A stretch of 64,000 nt of DNA, taken from assembly GCF_028767185.1 (NCBI RefSeq), contig NZ_JARACK010000011.1:33812-97811 (forward strand), given 5' to 3'. Positions 47,458 to 56,470 of the stretch are shown here, piece by piece. The DNA comes from Mangrovimonas aestuarii. Lineage in GTDB: Bacteria > Bacteroidota > Bacteroidia > Flavobacteriales > Flavobacteriaceae. The notes under the pieces were generated by a model. That model did not search any database, was not told the origin of the DNA, and saw only the letters and a list, made by a program, of their open reading frames with translations. The first letter of the stretch is position 1; the number at the start of each line of letters is the position of its first letter. The position numbers and the translations under genes were made by a program.

Positions 47458-48537
47458 TTAGGTATATTGTGCTCCAAAAGTATCTTTCACCTTTTGCAGG
47501 ACAGTTTTGATATCTTGCTCCTTTGTTTTAGGAAAGATAAGCAAAACTTCTTTTTCGTCAACCACAATATAGTCATTTAAACCATCGATTACAACCACTT
47601 TGTTCTTGTCGGTACGGATCATATTTCCTGAAGACTGATCTACCAAGGTACGTGCATTTACAATGGCATTACTATTTTCATCCTTTTCCAACTTATCATA
47701 TAAACTACCCCATGTTCCTAGATCGTTCCAGTCAAAATGTGCGGGAAGTACATAAACGTTATTCGAACTTTCCATAATGGCATAGTCTACCGAAATGTTC
47801 TCTGCCTTAGCATAATTCTCGTCAATAAATTGAGCTTCAGTCTCTGTATTGTAATCCTCAATTCCTGCTTCGAATAGTTGATACAAATCTGATTGATGAC
47901 TCTTAAAAGCCTTCAAAACACTTTTAACATGCCACATGAAAATCCCTGCATTCCACAAGAAATTCCCTTGCACCAAAAACTGCTTCGCCGTTTGATAATC
48001 TGGTTTTTCACGGAATTGCGTTACTGGTTTGATTGATTCTGTTGAAGCTTTATCGTATTCAATATACCCGTAACCTGTGTTTGGGAAAGTTGGCTGAATA
48101 CCCAAAGTCATCAAAGCGTCATGAGACTCACAAAAATCAAAAGCCTCTTGAACATTATTTATAAATGCATCTTCATCTTCAATCCAATGATCACTTGGCG
48201 CCACCACCATCACAGCATCCGGATTTTGTTTCTGGATTTTAAGTGCCGCATAAAGAATACAAGGTGCTGTATTACGCATAGCCGGTTCTAAAACAACTTG
48301 GTTTGAGCTTACTTCTGGTAATTGTTCCAATACCAAATCGTTATAGCAATCGTTTGTTAGAATAAAAATATTCTCTTCTGGAATAAGTTTTGCCAGACGT
48401 TTAAAGGTTTTTTGGATAAGCGTTTCTCCGGTCCCCAGCATATCGTGAAACTGCTTTGGCAACGCCTGGGTACTTACAGGCCAAAATCTTGATCCTACAC
48501 CTCCGGCCATTAAGACCGCATAATAATTTTTATTCAT
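47458..48537 (-). CDS. Mannose-1-phosphate guanylyltransferase
   Basis: 359 residues. Nucleotidyltransferase motifs: AVLMAGGVGSRFWPVSTQAL near the start, EPAMRNTAPCILYAA, VVAPSDHWIEDEDAFI, and EKPDYQTAKQFLVQGNFLWN. It makes GDP-mannose for surface polysaccharides. It lacks the C-terminal phosphomannose isomerase domain of bifunctional types, which matches its length. Its nearest downstream gene on the strand is DUF389. Confidence 0.95.
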   Translation of the reverse strand: MNKNYYAVLMAGGVGSRFWPVSTQALPKQFHDMLGTGETLIQKTFKRLAKLIPEENIFILTNDCYNDLVLEQLPEVSSNQVVLEPAMRNTAPCILYAALKIQKQNPDAVMVVAPSDHWIEDEDAFINNVQEAFDFCESHDALMTLGIQPTFPNTGYGYIEYDKASTESIKPVTQFREKPDYQTAKQFLVQGNFLWNAGIFMWHVKSVLKAFKSHQSDLYQLFEAGIEDYNTETEAQFIDENYAKAENISVDYAIMESSNNVYVLPAHFDWNDLGTWGSLYDKLEKDENSNAIVNARTLVDQSSGNMIRTDKNKVVVIDGLNDYIVVDEKEVLLIFPKTKEQDIKTVLQKVKDTFGAQYT

Positions 48538-48602
48538 CTATGCTATAGTTGAATGCCTAACCTAAAGGAGGCATTAATATTTTATTTTTTCTCTGGTTAT
48601 AT

Positions 48603-49196
48603 TTACAAAAGTGTAACTTCTGCATGAGGGCTGAAAAGATACAACTTTCCTGTCGCAACCTCAATACACTCGAAACGTTTTACACGTTTATTTCCTTTTC
48701 TAAAAACGCGTCCGTTGTAAATTTGAAATTCTTTTCCCTGAGGCACTTCAAATACAAAGGTTCCGTTTTTTTTAGCATCGTATTGTTTCAATGCCAATGC
48801 CAATTGAGTATCTGTATCGCTGCTAGCTTTTGGATTTCTAAAATGACTGGCCAACAACGGCAAAAGCTCATTTGGAAAAACATCTGGATTCAAAAACGGC
48901 AACATAAGTTTTTGAAAGGTATACTTCCACTCCTTACCATGAGGTTTTATACTTCGCCCGTAATTTTTGAATGCCTCAAAATGAGCAACTTCATGAATTA
49001 ATGTGATTAAAAAACGATACGGATTTAAATTCGAATTTACTGTTATTTGATGCTTTCCACTGGGCAATTGTCTATAATCGCCATGCCTTGTTTTTCGCTC
49101 CTGCTTAAACTTAACTACCAAATGGTCATAATCCAATAACCTTAAAACTTGTGGTATTGCATTTTTGGGGATGTAGTCTTGGAGCCTATTTTGCAT
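48603..49196 (-). CDS. SprT-like zinc-metalloprotease-fold protein
   Basis: 197 residues from the ATG at 49196 (MQNRLQDYIPKNAIPQVLRL); an ATG nine codons upstream is less usual. The HExxH zinc motif is in ITLIHEVAHFEAFKNYGRSI, followed by HGKEWKYTFQKLMLPFLNPD. The C-terminal part has a beta-rich region (FQIYNGRVFRKGNKRVKRFE) but no four-cysteine zinc finger is visible. SprT-like proteins are related to DNA-protein crosslink proteases, but this one is smaller; function uncertain. Confidence 0.87.
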   Translation of the reverse strand: MQNRLQDYIPKNAIPQVLRLLDYDHLVVKFKQERKTRHGDYRQLPSGKHQITVNSNLNPYRFLITLIHEVAHFEAFKNYGRSIKPHGKEWKYTFQKLMLPFLNPDVFPNELLPLLASHFRNPKASSDTDTQLALALKQYDAKKNGTFVFEVPQGKEFQIYNGRVFRKGNKRVKRFECIEVATGKLYLFSPHAEVTLL

Positions 49197-49278
49197 AGAT
49201 GCAAAAATACATTTTGTAGTCACAATTACTAAATATAATTACTGCTAATCCCTTATATAAGTAAATATTTTACTTTAA

Positions 49279-49584
49279 ATTAATTTTGACAGGAAACCAA
49301 TTTACCTGATTTTATTGATCTATAACTTTCCTTTATCCGAAAACAAAGTGCCATCTATTAAAGTCCCTGTCCTTATCAATTGTAAAGATCAAATTGTTAT
49401 CAACTAAAAGGACATGAAAGAAGGCTCAGGCACTAATTTTATTTTTGATTGGGCGCCAAACAAAACATCTAACGAATCATTATTTGAAGACATAATCGTA
49501 TCTTCTCCTGACAAGCAACACATGTTTCGTTTAATACCTCCTAAAGAAGGTCTTTTAAGCAATAACTTTAAGGTGTTGTACTAG
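49279..49584 (+). pseudogene. Decayed gene fragment with an in-frame stop
   Basis: In one frame, 42 codons run from 49279 (INFDRKPIYLILLIYNFPLS, then ENKVPSIKVPVLINCKDQIV) to a TAA at 49405-49407. The same frame then continues without a break through a possible ATG at 49414 to a TAG at 49584, giving TNFIFDWAPNKTSNESLFED and IIVSSPDKQHMFRLIPPKEG. The second half looks protein-like and is 56 codons if translated alone. I do not recognise the family. The 3' end overlaps the SDR gene by 17 bases on the opposite strand. Most likely a remnant; the 372-base spacer otherwise holds nothing. Confidence 0.45.
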
Positions 49585-50251
49585 ATACTTGTAACAACTT
49601 TCCGTTATAGAATTTATGTCCAGTTAACGAGAAATCAAAAATATAGTTTGCCATTTCATCTGCGGCTAGTGGTGCTTGATACCCAGGAAAGGCTTCTTCC
49701 AACATTTCTGTTTGCACAGCCCCCAAGGCTAATACATTAAAACTTATCCCTGATTCTTTGTATTCTTCTGCCAATAGCTCAGTCAATGTAATTACAGCTC
49801 CTTTACTTGAGCTATATGCCGCCAATCCCGGAAATTTCATACTTCCTTGAACCCCTCCCATCGAACTAATTGTTACCACATGTGCTCCAGATGTCATAAA
49901 TGGCAAAACCGTTTTGATTAACTCCGCCACTCCAAACACATTGGTTTTGTATACGATTTCAAAATCAGTCATGGTCAATTCAGAAAACGGTTTATTTATC
50001 AAGCTTCCCGCATTATTAATAAGAACATCTACCTGCCCCCACTCAGACTCGATAAAGTTGGCAACCTCACTATAGCTATCTTCATTAGAAAGGTCGAACG
50101 AAAAACAGCTCACATTTTCCAACTGGAAATTCTTTACAGGCTCTTCATTTCTTGACAAAGCTAAAACCTTATGCCCTGCCTTCGAAAATTGCTTTACCAA
50201 TTCTAAACCTATACCTCTACTGGTTCCTGTAATAATAACGTTCTTACTCAT
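49568..50251 (-). CDS. Short-chain dehydrogenase/reductase
   Basis: 227 residues. The NAD(P)-binding motif is IITGTSRGIGLELVKQFSKA at the start, DVLINNAGSL in the middle, and the catalytic Tyr/Lys pair is AAYSSSKGAVITL near 144. No signal peptide. The substrate is unknown. Its start overlaps the stop of the M28 peptidase gene by 8 bases, suggesting cotranscription. Confidence 0.93.
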   Translation of the reverse strand: MSKNVIITGTSRGIGLELVKQFSKAGHKVLALSRNEEPVKNFQLENVSCFSFDLSNEDSYSEVANFIESEWGQVDVLINNAGSLINKPFSELTMTDFEIVYKTNVFGVAELIKTVLPFMTSGAHVVTISSMGGVQGSMKFPGLAAYSSSKGAVITLTELLAEEYKESGISFNVLALGAVQTEMLEEAFPGYQAPLAADEMANYIFDFSLTGHKFYNGKLLQVSSTTP

Positions 50252-51191
50252 ACATTTTTATTTCTTCGGTTGGGGTATTACTCATCTTCTCGATTACTGG
50301 AATAAGCTTATTTACCATATCTGCCATAAAGCCATAATCCAATTTTTCAATTTCATCATCTACATGATGATAATACTCGTAATTGGTAAAATCGAAAGTA
50401 CAAATGGTTTGGCAAGGCACTCCAAACTGTAGATAAAACGGGTAATTATCAGACCTCATAAACAATTGAAACTCTTTTGCTTTAGGCAGTAAACCAATCA
50501 ATTTAAAACCAGCATATTCATTCATTTTATCTGCCATATTAGAAAGGTCATAACCTGAAACGTAAGCCATATGATCTTTCCCTTCCATAGGCACACCAAT
50601 CATTTCCATGTTCACCATAGTATAAAGGTTAAGATTTTTAGCTTTCAATCTTTCAGCTAAATGCTTCGATCCTAACAATCCTAGTTCTTCCGCAGAAAAC
50701 AAAGCAACCATAATACTTCTTTTATTTGTCTTTTGAGTAGCGAAATATTTAGCCATCGCTAAAACTGAGCTTGTACCTGCTGCATTATCATTAGCTCCAT
50801 TAGCTATAGAATCGTTATCAACCACTTTACCCAACCCTATGTGGTCATAATGAGCACCAATTATAATTACTTCTTCCTTTAACTCTGGGTCTTGACCTTC
50901 AATAAACCCAACAACATTAAAAGCATCCTTTCCTTTTACTTCAAAACGGTCTCTATAGGTATCAAAATAAGGTTTCACCCCGTACGATGACAATTGCTTT
51001 TCAATATAAGTTGCAGCTTGATTAATGCCTTCGGTTCCGGTATTTCTACCATATAATTCATCAGATGCGAGGTAATTTACAGTTGTTTTTAATTCTTCTG
51101 AAGTCACTGAACTCGAAATAATAGAGGAATCTATCGAAGTCTTACAACTTAAGCTTAATAGCAACAGGCTTAGGGGTAATAGTCTTTTCAT
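50244..51191 (-). CDS. M28-family aminopeptidase, lipoprotein
   Basis: 315 residues with a lipoprotein signal (LLPLSLLLLSLSC, Cys at 16). Zinc ligands: His and Asp in VIIIGAHYDHIG and GANDNAAGTSSVLAMAKYF, Glu in FSAEELGLLGSKHL, and a later His in NYEYYHHVDDEIEKLDYG. It is predicted to trim peptides at the periplasmic face or surface. It is followed by the overlapping SDR gene. Confidence 0.93.
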   Translation of the reverse strand: MKRLLPLSLLLLSLSCKTSIDSSIISSSVTSEELKTTVNYLASDELYGRNTGTEGINQAATYIEKQLSSYGVKPYFDTYRDRFEVKGKDAFNVVGFIEGQDPELKEEVIIIGAHYDHIGLGKVVDNDSIANGANDNAAGTSSVLAMAKYFATQKTNKRSIMVALFSAEELGLLGSKHLAERLKAKNLNLYTMVNMEMIGVPMEGKDHMAYVSGYDLSNMADKMNEYAGFKLIGLLPKAKEFQLFMRSDNYPFYLQFGVPCQTICTFDFTNYEYYHHVDDEIEKLDYGFMADMVNKLIPVIEKMSNTPTEEIKMYE

Positions 51192-51317
51192 TATTTATTT
51201 TTGTTTGAGCTCAAAGATATAAAATAGAAAGGGCATTTTACTTACAATTATCACTCTGTCCTTGAAGTGATTCATAAAGTAAATAGGTCCGTGTCATCTC
51301 AATTATCTCATTAATTG

Positions 51318-51325
51318 TATCTTTG
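51318..51325 (+). promoter_or_regulatory. -7 box before the cupin gene
   Basis: TATCTTTG at 51318-51325 matches TAnnTTTG exactly, 65 bases before the start codon; no well-spaced TTG is seen. Confidence 0.55.
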
Positions 51326-51390
51326 TATAAACGTTCCCTAAAGTACTGGTTAGGCAAAGTTTAAACGATTAACTTCTAAATCCTTTGACT

Positions 51391-51858
51391 ATGAAAGTTT
51401 CAAAACACCTTTCCGGTTTGCTCTCAACTCTATTCTTACTAACCTTCTTGATGCCTCTTTCTATGTATTCTCAATCTAATGGGGAAAACTCTGTAGCCAT
51501 GAGCAGTTCTGACATGAATTTAAAATGGGGACCTTGCCCCGAATTTATGCCGAATGGGTGCTCTATAGCTGTTTTGCACGGTGACCCGGCTAAAAGGAAT
51601 GTCGATATTCTTTTTAAGGTACCTGCAAACTCTAACATTCCCAATCATTGGCACAACTCTGCCGAACGAATAGTGCTTATATCTGGAACTATGGAGGTCA
51701 CTTATGAAGGGGAAACAACTCAAACACTTAATGCTGGTTCTTATGCTTATGGTCCCGCGAAAAAACAGCATACTGCAAAATGTCTAGATAATGGCCCCTG
51801 CGTTTTATTTATAGCATTTGAGGAACCTTTAGATGCTTTCGCTATTGAAAAGAAATAG
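51391..51858 (+). CDS. Exported cupin-domain protein
   Basis: 155 residues from the ATG at 51391 with a signal peptide (LSTLFLLTFLMPLSMYSQ). A single cupin domain has NIPNHWHNSAERIVLISGTM, where the His and Glu cluster could bind a metal, and a second motif YAYGPAKKQHTAKCLDNGPC with a His. The two Cys pairs (GPCPEFMPNGC and AKCLDNGPC) may form disulfides, as expected for an exported protein. Substrate unknown. It is monocistronic, with a promoter box and a terminator. Confidence 0.86.
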   Translation: MKVSKHLSGLLSTLFLLTFLMPLSMYSQSNGENSVAMSSSDMNLKWGPCPEFMPNGCSIAVLHGDPAKRNVDILFKVPANSNIPNHWHNSAERIVLISGTMEVTYEGETTQTLNAGSYAYGPAKKQHTAKCLDNGPCVLFIAFEEPLDAFAIEKK

Positions 51859-51880
51859 TCTAATTATCTAAGCACAAAAA

Positions 51881-51906
51881 AACCCATCAATACTGATGGG
51901 TTCTTT
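51881..51906. terminator. Bidirectional terminator between cupin and pdhC
   Basis: AACCCATCA at 51881-51889 pairs with TGATGGGTT at 51894-51902 around a 4-base loop, with A and T stretches on either side, between convergent genes. Confidence 0.85.
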
Positions 51907-51924
51907 TATTATTTAAAAGATCTT

Positions 51925-53529
51925 TTAAATAAACATCGTTAATGGATTCTCTATGAAACCTTTCAACGTTTGAAGGAACTGTGCTCCTGTAGCACCATCA
52001 ACCGTTCTATGATCACAAGCTAACGTCAACTTCATAGTATTGCCTACTACAATTTCACCGTTTTTAACCACTGGTTTTTGTACAATGGCTCCTACCGATA
52101 AAATTGCAGAATTAGGCTGATTGATGATAGATGTAAAGCTTTCAATTCCGAACATACCTAAATTAGAAACTGTAAAAGTACTACCTTCCATTTCTTGAGG
52201 TGTTAACTTCTTGTTTCTGGCCTTTACAGCATAATCTTTAACCGCCGCTCCTATTTGAGACAACTTTTGCTCATCGGCAAATCTCAACACAGGAACAACT
52301 AACCCGTCTGGCACAGCTACAGCAACACCAATATGAACATGATTGTTAAGTCTCATACGGTCATCAAACCACTGAGAGTTAACTTGTGGGTGCTTACGCA
52401 AAGCCAAAGCACAAGCTTTTACAACGATATCGTTAAAAGATATTTTGGTATCTGCCGCCTCATTAACTTGCTTACGGAAAGCAATGGCATTATCCATATC
52501 GAACTCTACGTTCAAATAATAGTGAGGTGCAGTAAATTTAGACTCAGCTAAACGCTTAGCGATTACCTTACGCATTTGTGAGTTTGGAACTTCTTCAAAG
52601 CTTTCTTCACCGCTTGCCAAAGCAACCGCAGCTTGGGCTGTTGAAGTTGTTACTGCAGCAGCCGGTTTGTAAGTTTCAATATCGCGTTTTACGATACGTC
52701 CGTTTTCCCCACTTCCTTGAACCTGGTTTAAATCAATTCCACGCTCTTCAGCCATTTTCTTGGCCAACGGAGAAACAAAAACTCTTCCTCCTGCAGAAGT
52801 TTTAACAGGTGCTGCCGATGGTTTTTCTTCTTCTTTTTTAACTTCAGCCTTAGGAGCCTCTTGCTTCGGAGCCTCAGCTTTAACAGCTGCAGCACCAGTA
52901 CTAAAGTTTTTAGCGATTTCAGACACATCTGTTCCTGCAGGACCAATAATAGCTAATAACGAATCGACTTTAGCTGATTCTCCTTCTTCCAATCCGACAT
53001 ATAACAATGTACCCGAGTTGAACGATTCGAATTCCATTGTAGCCTTGTCTGTTTCAATTTCTGCAAGGATATCACCTTCTTCAACAGTATCACCTACTTT
53101 TTTCAACCAAGTCGCTACTGTTCCTTCTTCCATAGTATCACTTAAACGTGGCATAGTTACCACTTCAACACCTTCTGGAATATCAACTTGAGACGATGGA
53201 CTTGAAGAAGTTTCTTCTTGTTTTTCTTCCACATCAGTTACTGTAGCTTTAGGTGCAGAACCACCAGCCAACAAAGCCGAAATATCCTCTCCTTCTTCTC
53301 CAATTATAGCTAACAGTGCATCCACTTTAGTGGTCTCGCCTTCCTGAACACCAATATGAAGTAAGGTTCCATCATGGAATGATTCGAATTCCATGGTTGC
53401 CTTATCAGTTTCAATTTCAGCTAAAATATCACCCTCTTCAACCTTGTCGCCAACTTTCTTTAACCAAGTGGCCACGGTTCCTTCTTCCATGGTATCACTC
53501 AAACGAGGCATTGTTATGATTTCTGCCAT
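51925..53529 (-). CDS. Pyruvate dehydrogenase E2, dihydrolipoamide acetyltransferase
   Basis: 534 residues. Two lipoyl domains, near 1-80 and 120-200, both with the lipoyl-lysine motif EIETDKATMEFESF; a proline/alanine/lysine-rich linker; the E3-binding domain VFVSPLAKKMAEERGIDLNQ; and the catalytic domain ending in ACDHRTVDGATGAQFLQ, with the HxxxDG active site. It passes acetyl from lipoamide to CoA. It lies 3 bases after the E1-alpha gene; E1-beta is not in the window. Confidence 0.97.
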   Translation of the reverse strand: MAEIITMPRLSDTMEEGTVATWLKKVGDKVEEGDILAEIETDKATMEFESFHDGTLLHIGVQEGETTKVDALLAIIGEEGEDISALLAGGSAPKATVTDVEEKQEETSSSPSSQVDIPEGVEVVTMPRLSDTMEEGTVATWLKKVGDTVEEGDILAEIETDKATMEFESFNSGTLLYVGLEEGESAKVDSLLAIIGPAGTDVSEIAKNFSTGAAAVKAEAPKQEAPKAEVKKEEEKPSAAPVKTSAGGRVFVSPLAKKMAEERGIDLNQVQGSGENGRIVKRDIETYKPAAAVTTSTAQAAVALASGEESFEEVPNSQMRKVIAKRLAESKFTAPHYYLNVEFDMDNAIAFRKQVNEAADTKISFNDIVVKACALALRKHPQVNSQWFDDRMRLNNHVHIGVAVAVPDGLVVPVLRFADEQKLSQIGAAVKDYAVKARNKKLTPQEMEGSTFTVSNLGMFGIESFTSIINQPNSAILSVGAIVQKPVVKNGEIVVGNTMKLTLACDHRTVDGATGAQFLQTLKGFIENPLTMFI

Positions 53530-53532
53530 AGC

Positions 53533-54531
53533 TTATAATTTATGTTGTAAAAATGGATAATCCTCTTGTTCGTATACAGCGTCGTACATCACATTAAGAT
53601 CTGGGAATGGAGATTCTTCTGCGAACTTCTCACACTCGTTAACCAAATCCTTAACCCGTTTGTCCATTGCTTTAATATCCTCTTCTGTTCCGTAACCTTC
53701 TTTAAGAATGATTTCTTTAACCTTGGTAATTGGGTCGATTTTCTTGTATTCTTCTACTTCTTCTTTAGTTCTGTAATGCTGGGCATCACTCATTGAATGT
53801 CCTCTGTAGCGGTAAGTCTTCATTTCCAAGAAAGTTGGCCCGTCTCCACGACGAGCACGCTCTACAGCTTCACTAACCGCTTCGGCCACTTTAATAGGAT
53901 CCATTCCATCTACAGGTCCACAAGGCATTTCATATCCTTTTCCTAATTTCCAAACATCTGGGTGATTTGCTGTACGCTCTACAGAAGTTCCCATGGCATA
54001 ACCATTGTTCTCACAAATAAAAACAACAGGGAGTTTCCAGAGCATTGCAAGGTTAAAAGTTTCGTGCAATGACCCTTGACGGGCTGCACCATCACCAAAG
54101 TAACATAAAGTAACAGCATCACTTCCATGGTACTTGTCACCAAAACCAATCCCTGCACCTAAAGGAATTTGACCTCCTACAATACCGTGACCACCATAAA
54201 AACGGAACTCTTTAGAGAAAATATGCATAGAACCACCTAAACCTTTAGATGTTCCAGTTGCTTTTCCATAAAGTTCGGCCATAACACGACGAGGATCTTC
54301 TCCCATCCCTATAGGCTGAACGTGGTTACGATAAGCAGTGATCATTTTATCTTTGGTCAAGTCCATAGCATGTAAAGAACCTGCCAACACGGCTTCTTGA
54401 CCGTTGTAAAGGTGAAGAAATCCTCTAACTTTTTGCTGAATATATACTGCTGCAAGTTTATCTTCAAACTTCCTCCAGAACAACATATCTTCATACCATT
54501 TAAGATATGTTTCTTGTGTTACTTTTTGCAT
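53533..54531 (-). CDS. pdhA: Pyruvate dehydrogenase E1 component, alpha subunit
   Basis: 332 residues. The thiamine-diphosphate fold is seen in GHGIVGGQIPLGAGIGFGDK, LCYFGDGAARQGSLHETFNL and VVFICENNGYAMGTSVERTA, with the phosphorylation-loop-like RGHSMSDAQHYRTKEEVEEY near 255. It decarboxylates pyruvate and acetylates the lipoyl group of E2, encoded 3 bases downstream. Confidence 0.97.
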   Translation of the reverse strand: MQKVTQETYLKWYEDMLFWRKFEDKLAAVYIQQKVRGFLHLYNGQEAVLAGSLHAMDLTKDKMITAYRNHVQPIGMGEDPRRVMAELYGKATGTSKGLGGSMHIFSKEFRFYGGHGIVGGQIPLGAGIGFGDKYHGSDAVTLCYFGDGAARQGSLHETFNLAMLWKLPVVFICENNGYAMGTSVERTANHPDVWKLGKGYEMPCGPVDGMDPIKVAEAVSEAVERARRGDGPTFLEMKTYRYRGHSMSDAQHYRTKEEVEEYKKIDPITKVKEIILKEGYGTEEDIKAMDKRVKDLVNECEKFAEESPFPDLNVMYDAVYEQEDYPFLQHKL

Positions 54532-54619
54532 AGTCTACGTTAGTTTAATAAACGGATAACAAAAGTAATACTTTAGAGCATAATGGAAAAACCCAAAGTT
54601 GTAAAATTTACCCCTTAAA

Positions 54620-55102
54620 CTAAAGGGCACTTTTATCGAAAACCAAAGGCAAGAGGTTCTCTAACGATTCTGATCTTACCACCTTACCTGTTTCCCCCAT
54701 AAAATAAATATCAATAGGGCGACCTTGCTTAACCTCGTATTCGGATATAGCCTGACGACAGGCTCCACAGGGTGCAACAGGAGCTACTGTTTGTCGAACC
54801 TGCGAAGCGGCAGTTATAGCAAGTTTGATAACTTTAGCATTGGGAAATTGTGCTCCAGCTGCATAAATAGCTGTCCGTTCGGCACACAGCCCCGAGGGAA
54901 ATGAAGCGTTTTCCTGATTACTACCAACAACCACCTCACCATTATCCAACAATATAGCTGCTCCCACAGAAAACTTTGAATAAGGCGCGTATGCATTTTG
55001 ACGTGCCTCTATTGCTTTCGACATTAGTTTTGATACATCACCTGGAAGTTCATCAACATTATCGTAAACTATTAATACGGATTTTATCTCAACTGTTTTC
55101 AT
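54620..55102 (-). CDS. cdd: Cytidine deaminase
   Basis: 160 residues. The zinc site is formed by CAERTAIYAAG (Cys and catalytic Glu) near 84 and APCGACRQAISEYEV (two Cys). A substrate-binding segment is NAYAPYSKFSVGAAILLDNG. It deaminates cytidine and deoxycytidine for pyrimidine salvage. It sits downstream of the porV terminator, on the same strand as porU and porV. Confidence 0.96.
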   Translation of the reverse strand: MKTVEIKSVLIVYDNVDELPGDVSKLMSKAIEARQNAYAPYSKFSVGAAILLDNGEVVVGSNQENASFPSGLCAERTAIYAAGAQFPNAKVIKLAITAASQVRQTVAPVAPCGACRQAISEYEVKQGRPIDIYFMGETGKVVRSESLENLLPLVFDKSAL

Positions 55103-55132
55103 TGATTGTATTTTTCTACATCAAGTTAAACA

Positions 55133-55167
55133 AAAAAAGCCATTGCAGTCGCAATGGCTTTTTTTGT
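55133..55167 (-). terminator. Terminator of porU-porV
   Basis: A perfect inverted repeat: AAAAAAAGCCATTGC, loop agtc, then GCAATGGCTTTTTTT. It lies between the stop of porV and the start of cdd on the minus strand. Confidence 0.92.
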
Positions 55168-55185
55168 TTAAAGTTCTATCACTGA

Positions 55186-56436
55186 TTAATACTCAACATA
55201 GGTATCTGCTCCTAGATTGAACGTTAAAGAGAAACGTAAAGTTCCTTCTAATGGACTCTGTACTTTTGAAGCTGAGAACAAATAAGATAAATCAATATTT
55301 ACTACATTATATCTAAATCCTGCTCCCAAGGCAAAAAACTGTCTTGCTCCTTTATTAGGACTTTCATGGAAATATCCGGCTCTGAACGCGAATGAATCCT
55401 GATAAAAATATTCTGCACTTAATGCCCATGTGAATTCTTCCAATTCTTCACTGAATCCTCCCGGAGCATCATAAAATGACTGAAACATACCTGGTAAGAA
55501 CCCAACGTCCGGATCTTTTCCTTTATAGATAGATGTATTATCACCTATTAAGTCACCTAAATCATCTATACCCTCATCATATTCACCATTGCCATTATTA
55601 TCTGTATATTCATACTCATCGCCATAAATAGGTGGAGTTGGAACTAATAGTTTTGTAACTTCTCCTGATAATGACAACTTATTGAAATCATCGAAAATAA
55701 AATCGAACCCACCTCCTAAACGTAAATTAGTTGGCTGAAAGTTTTCCACTCCACCTTCATCATATTTGAACTTAGGCCCAATATTTTGAACAGCAAACCC
55801 AAAACGCCAACGGCCATTATAATCATTGTAAGCCTCTTCCTCACTTTGGTAATATCCGCTGATATCTACTCCAAAAGTATTAGCTGAAGAAGCATCTATT
55901 GTTTGATCAAGTTTCAAATCAGATCTCAAATAGCGCATAGCTACAGACATCGCAAACTGGTCACTTAATTTCAATGCATATGATGCATCTACTGTTAGCT
56001 CATTTGGACGTTGGATTAATGCTTCTGAAAATTCATCTTGAACAAATTCAATATCACCTAAAGAAAAATACCTGAAGCTTGCAGCAAACGCACTACGCTC
56101 ATCCAAACGATTATAGTATGAGATGTTTCCTAAAAAGATATCATTAACCAACTTACTTAAGTATGGCGTATAACTTACCCCTATACCTTGTTTATATGTT
56201 GAAAAGGCATATTTCGACGAGTTCCATTGCTGTGAGAACCCATCAACGGATGTAGCAACTCCCATGTCCCCCATAGCAGCGGCTCTAGCATCTGATGCTA
56301 TAAGCAAGAACGGAACACCTGTAGTTATGGTTCTGCTCTCACTCGACCCTGGGTCAGGAAGAATAACCGTATTTTGTGCATTTATTTTTATGATCGCAAA
56401 AAGTAAAGCGGCCGAAGCTAATAATGAAGTCTTCAT
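55186..56436 (-). CDS. porV: Type IX secretion outer membrane protein PorV
   Basis: 416 residues with a signal peptide (SLLASAALLFAIIKINAQ). The diagnostic motif GVPFLLIASDARAAAMGDMG is near 40, followed by YKQGIGVSYTPYLSKLVNDI. It continues as a FadL-like beta-barrel ending in FSLTFNLGADTYVEY. PorV shuttles cargo from the translocon SprA to the sortase PorU, encoded just upstream (34 bases). Length and order porU-porV match other flavobacteria. Confidence 0.96.
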   Translation of the reverse strand: MKTSLLASAALLFAIIKINAQNTVILPDPGSSESRTITTGVPFLLIASDARAAAMGDMGVATSVDGFSQQWNSSKYAFSTYKQGIGVSYTPYLSKLVNDIFLGNISYYNRLDERSAFAASFRYFSLGDIEFVQDEFSEALIQRPNELTVDASYALKLSDQFAMSVAMRYLRSDLKLDQTIDASSANTFGVDISGYYQSEEEAYNDYNGRWRFGFAVQNIGPKFKYDEGGVENFQPTNLRLGGGFDFIFDDFNKLSLSGEVTKLLVPTPPIYGDEYEYTDNNGNGEYDEGIDDLGDLIGDNTSIYKGKDPDVGFLPGMFQSFYDAPGGFSEELEEFTWALSAEYFYQDSFAFRAGYFHESPNKGARQFFALGAGFRYNVVNIDLSYLFSASKVQSPLEGTLRFSLTFNLGADTYVEY

Positions 56437-56470
56437 GTGTTCTTTTATTTATGGCAAATATAATTTTTTC

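Noticed and set aside
49414..49584. Functional 56-residue gene at the short ATG frame
   Set aside because: The same frame continues upstream across a single stop, and no promoter or start signal supports the ATG, so a decayed gene explains it better.
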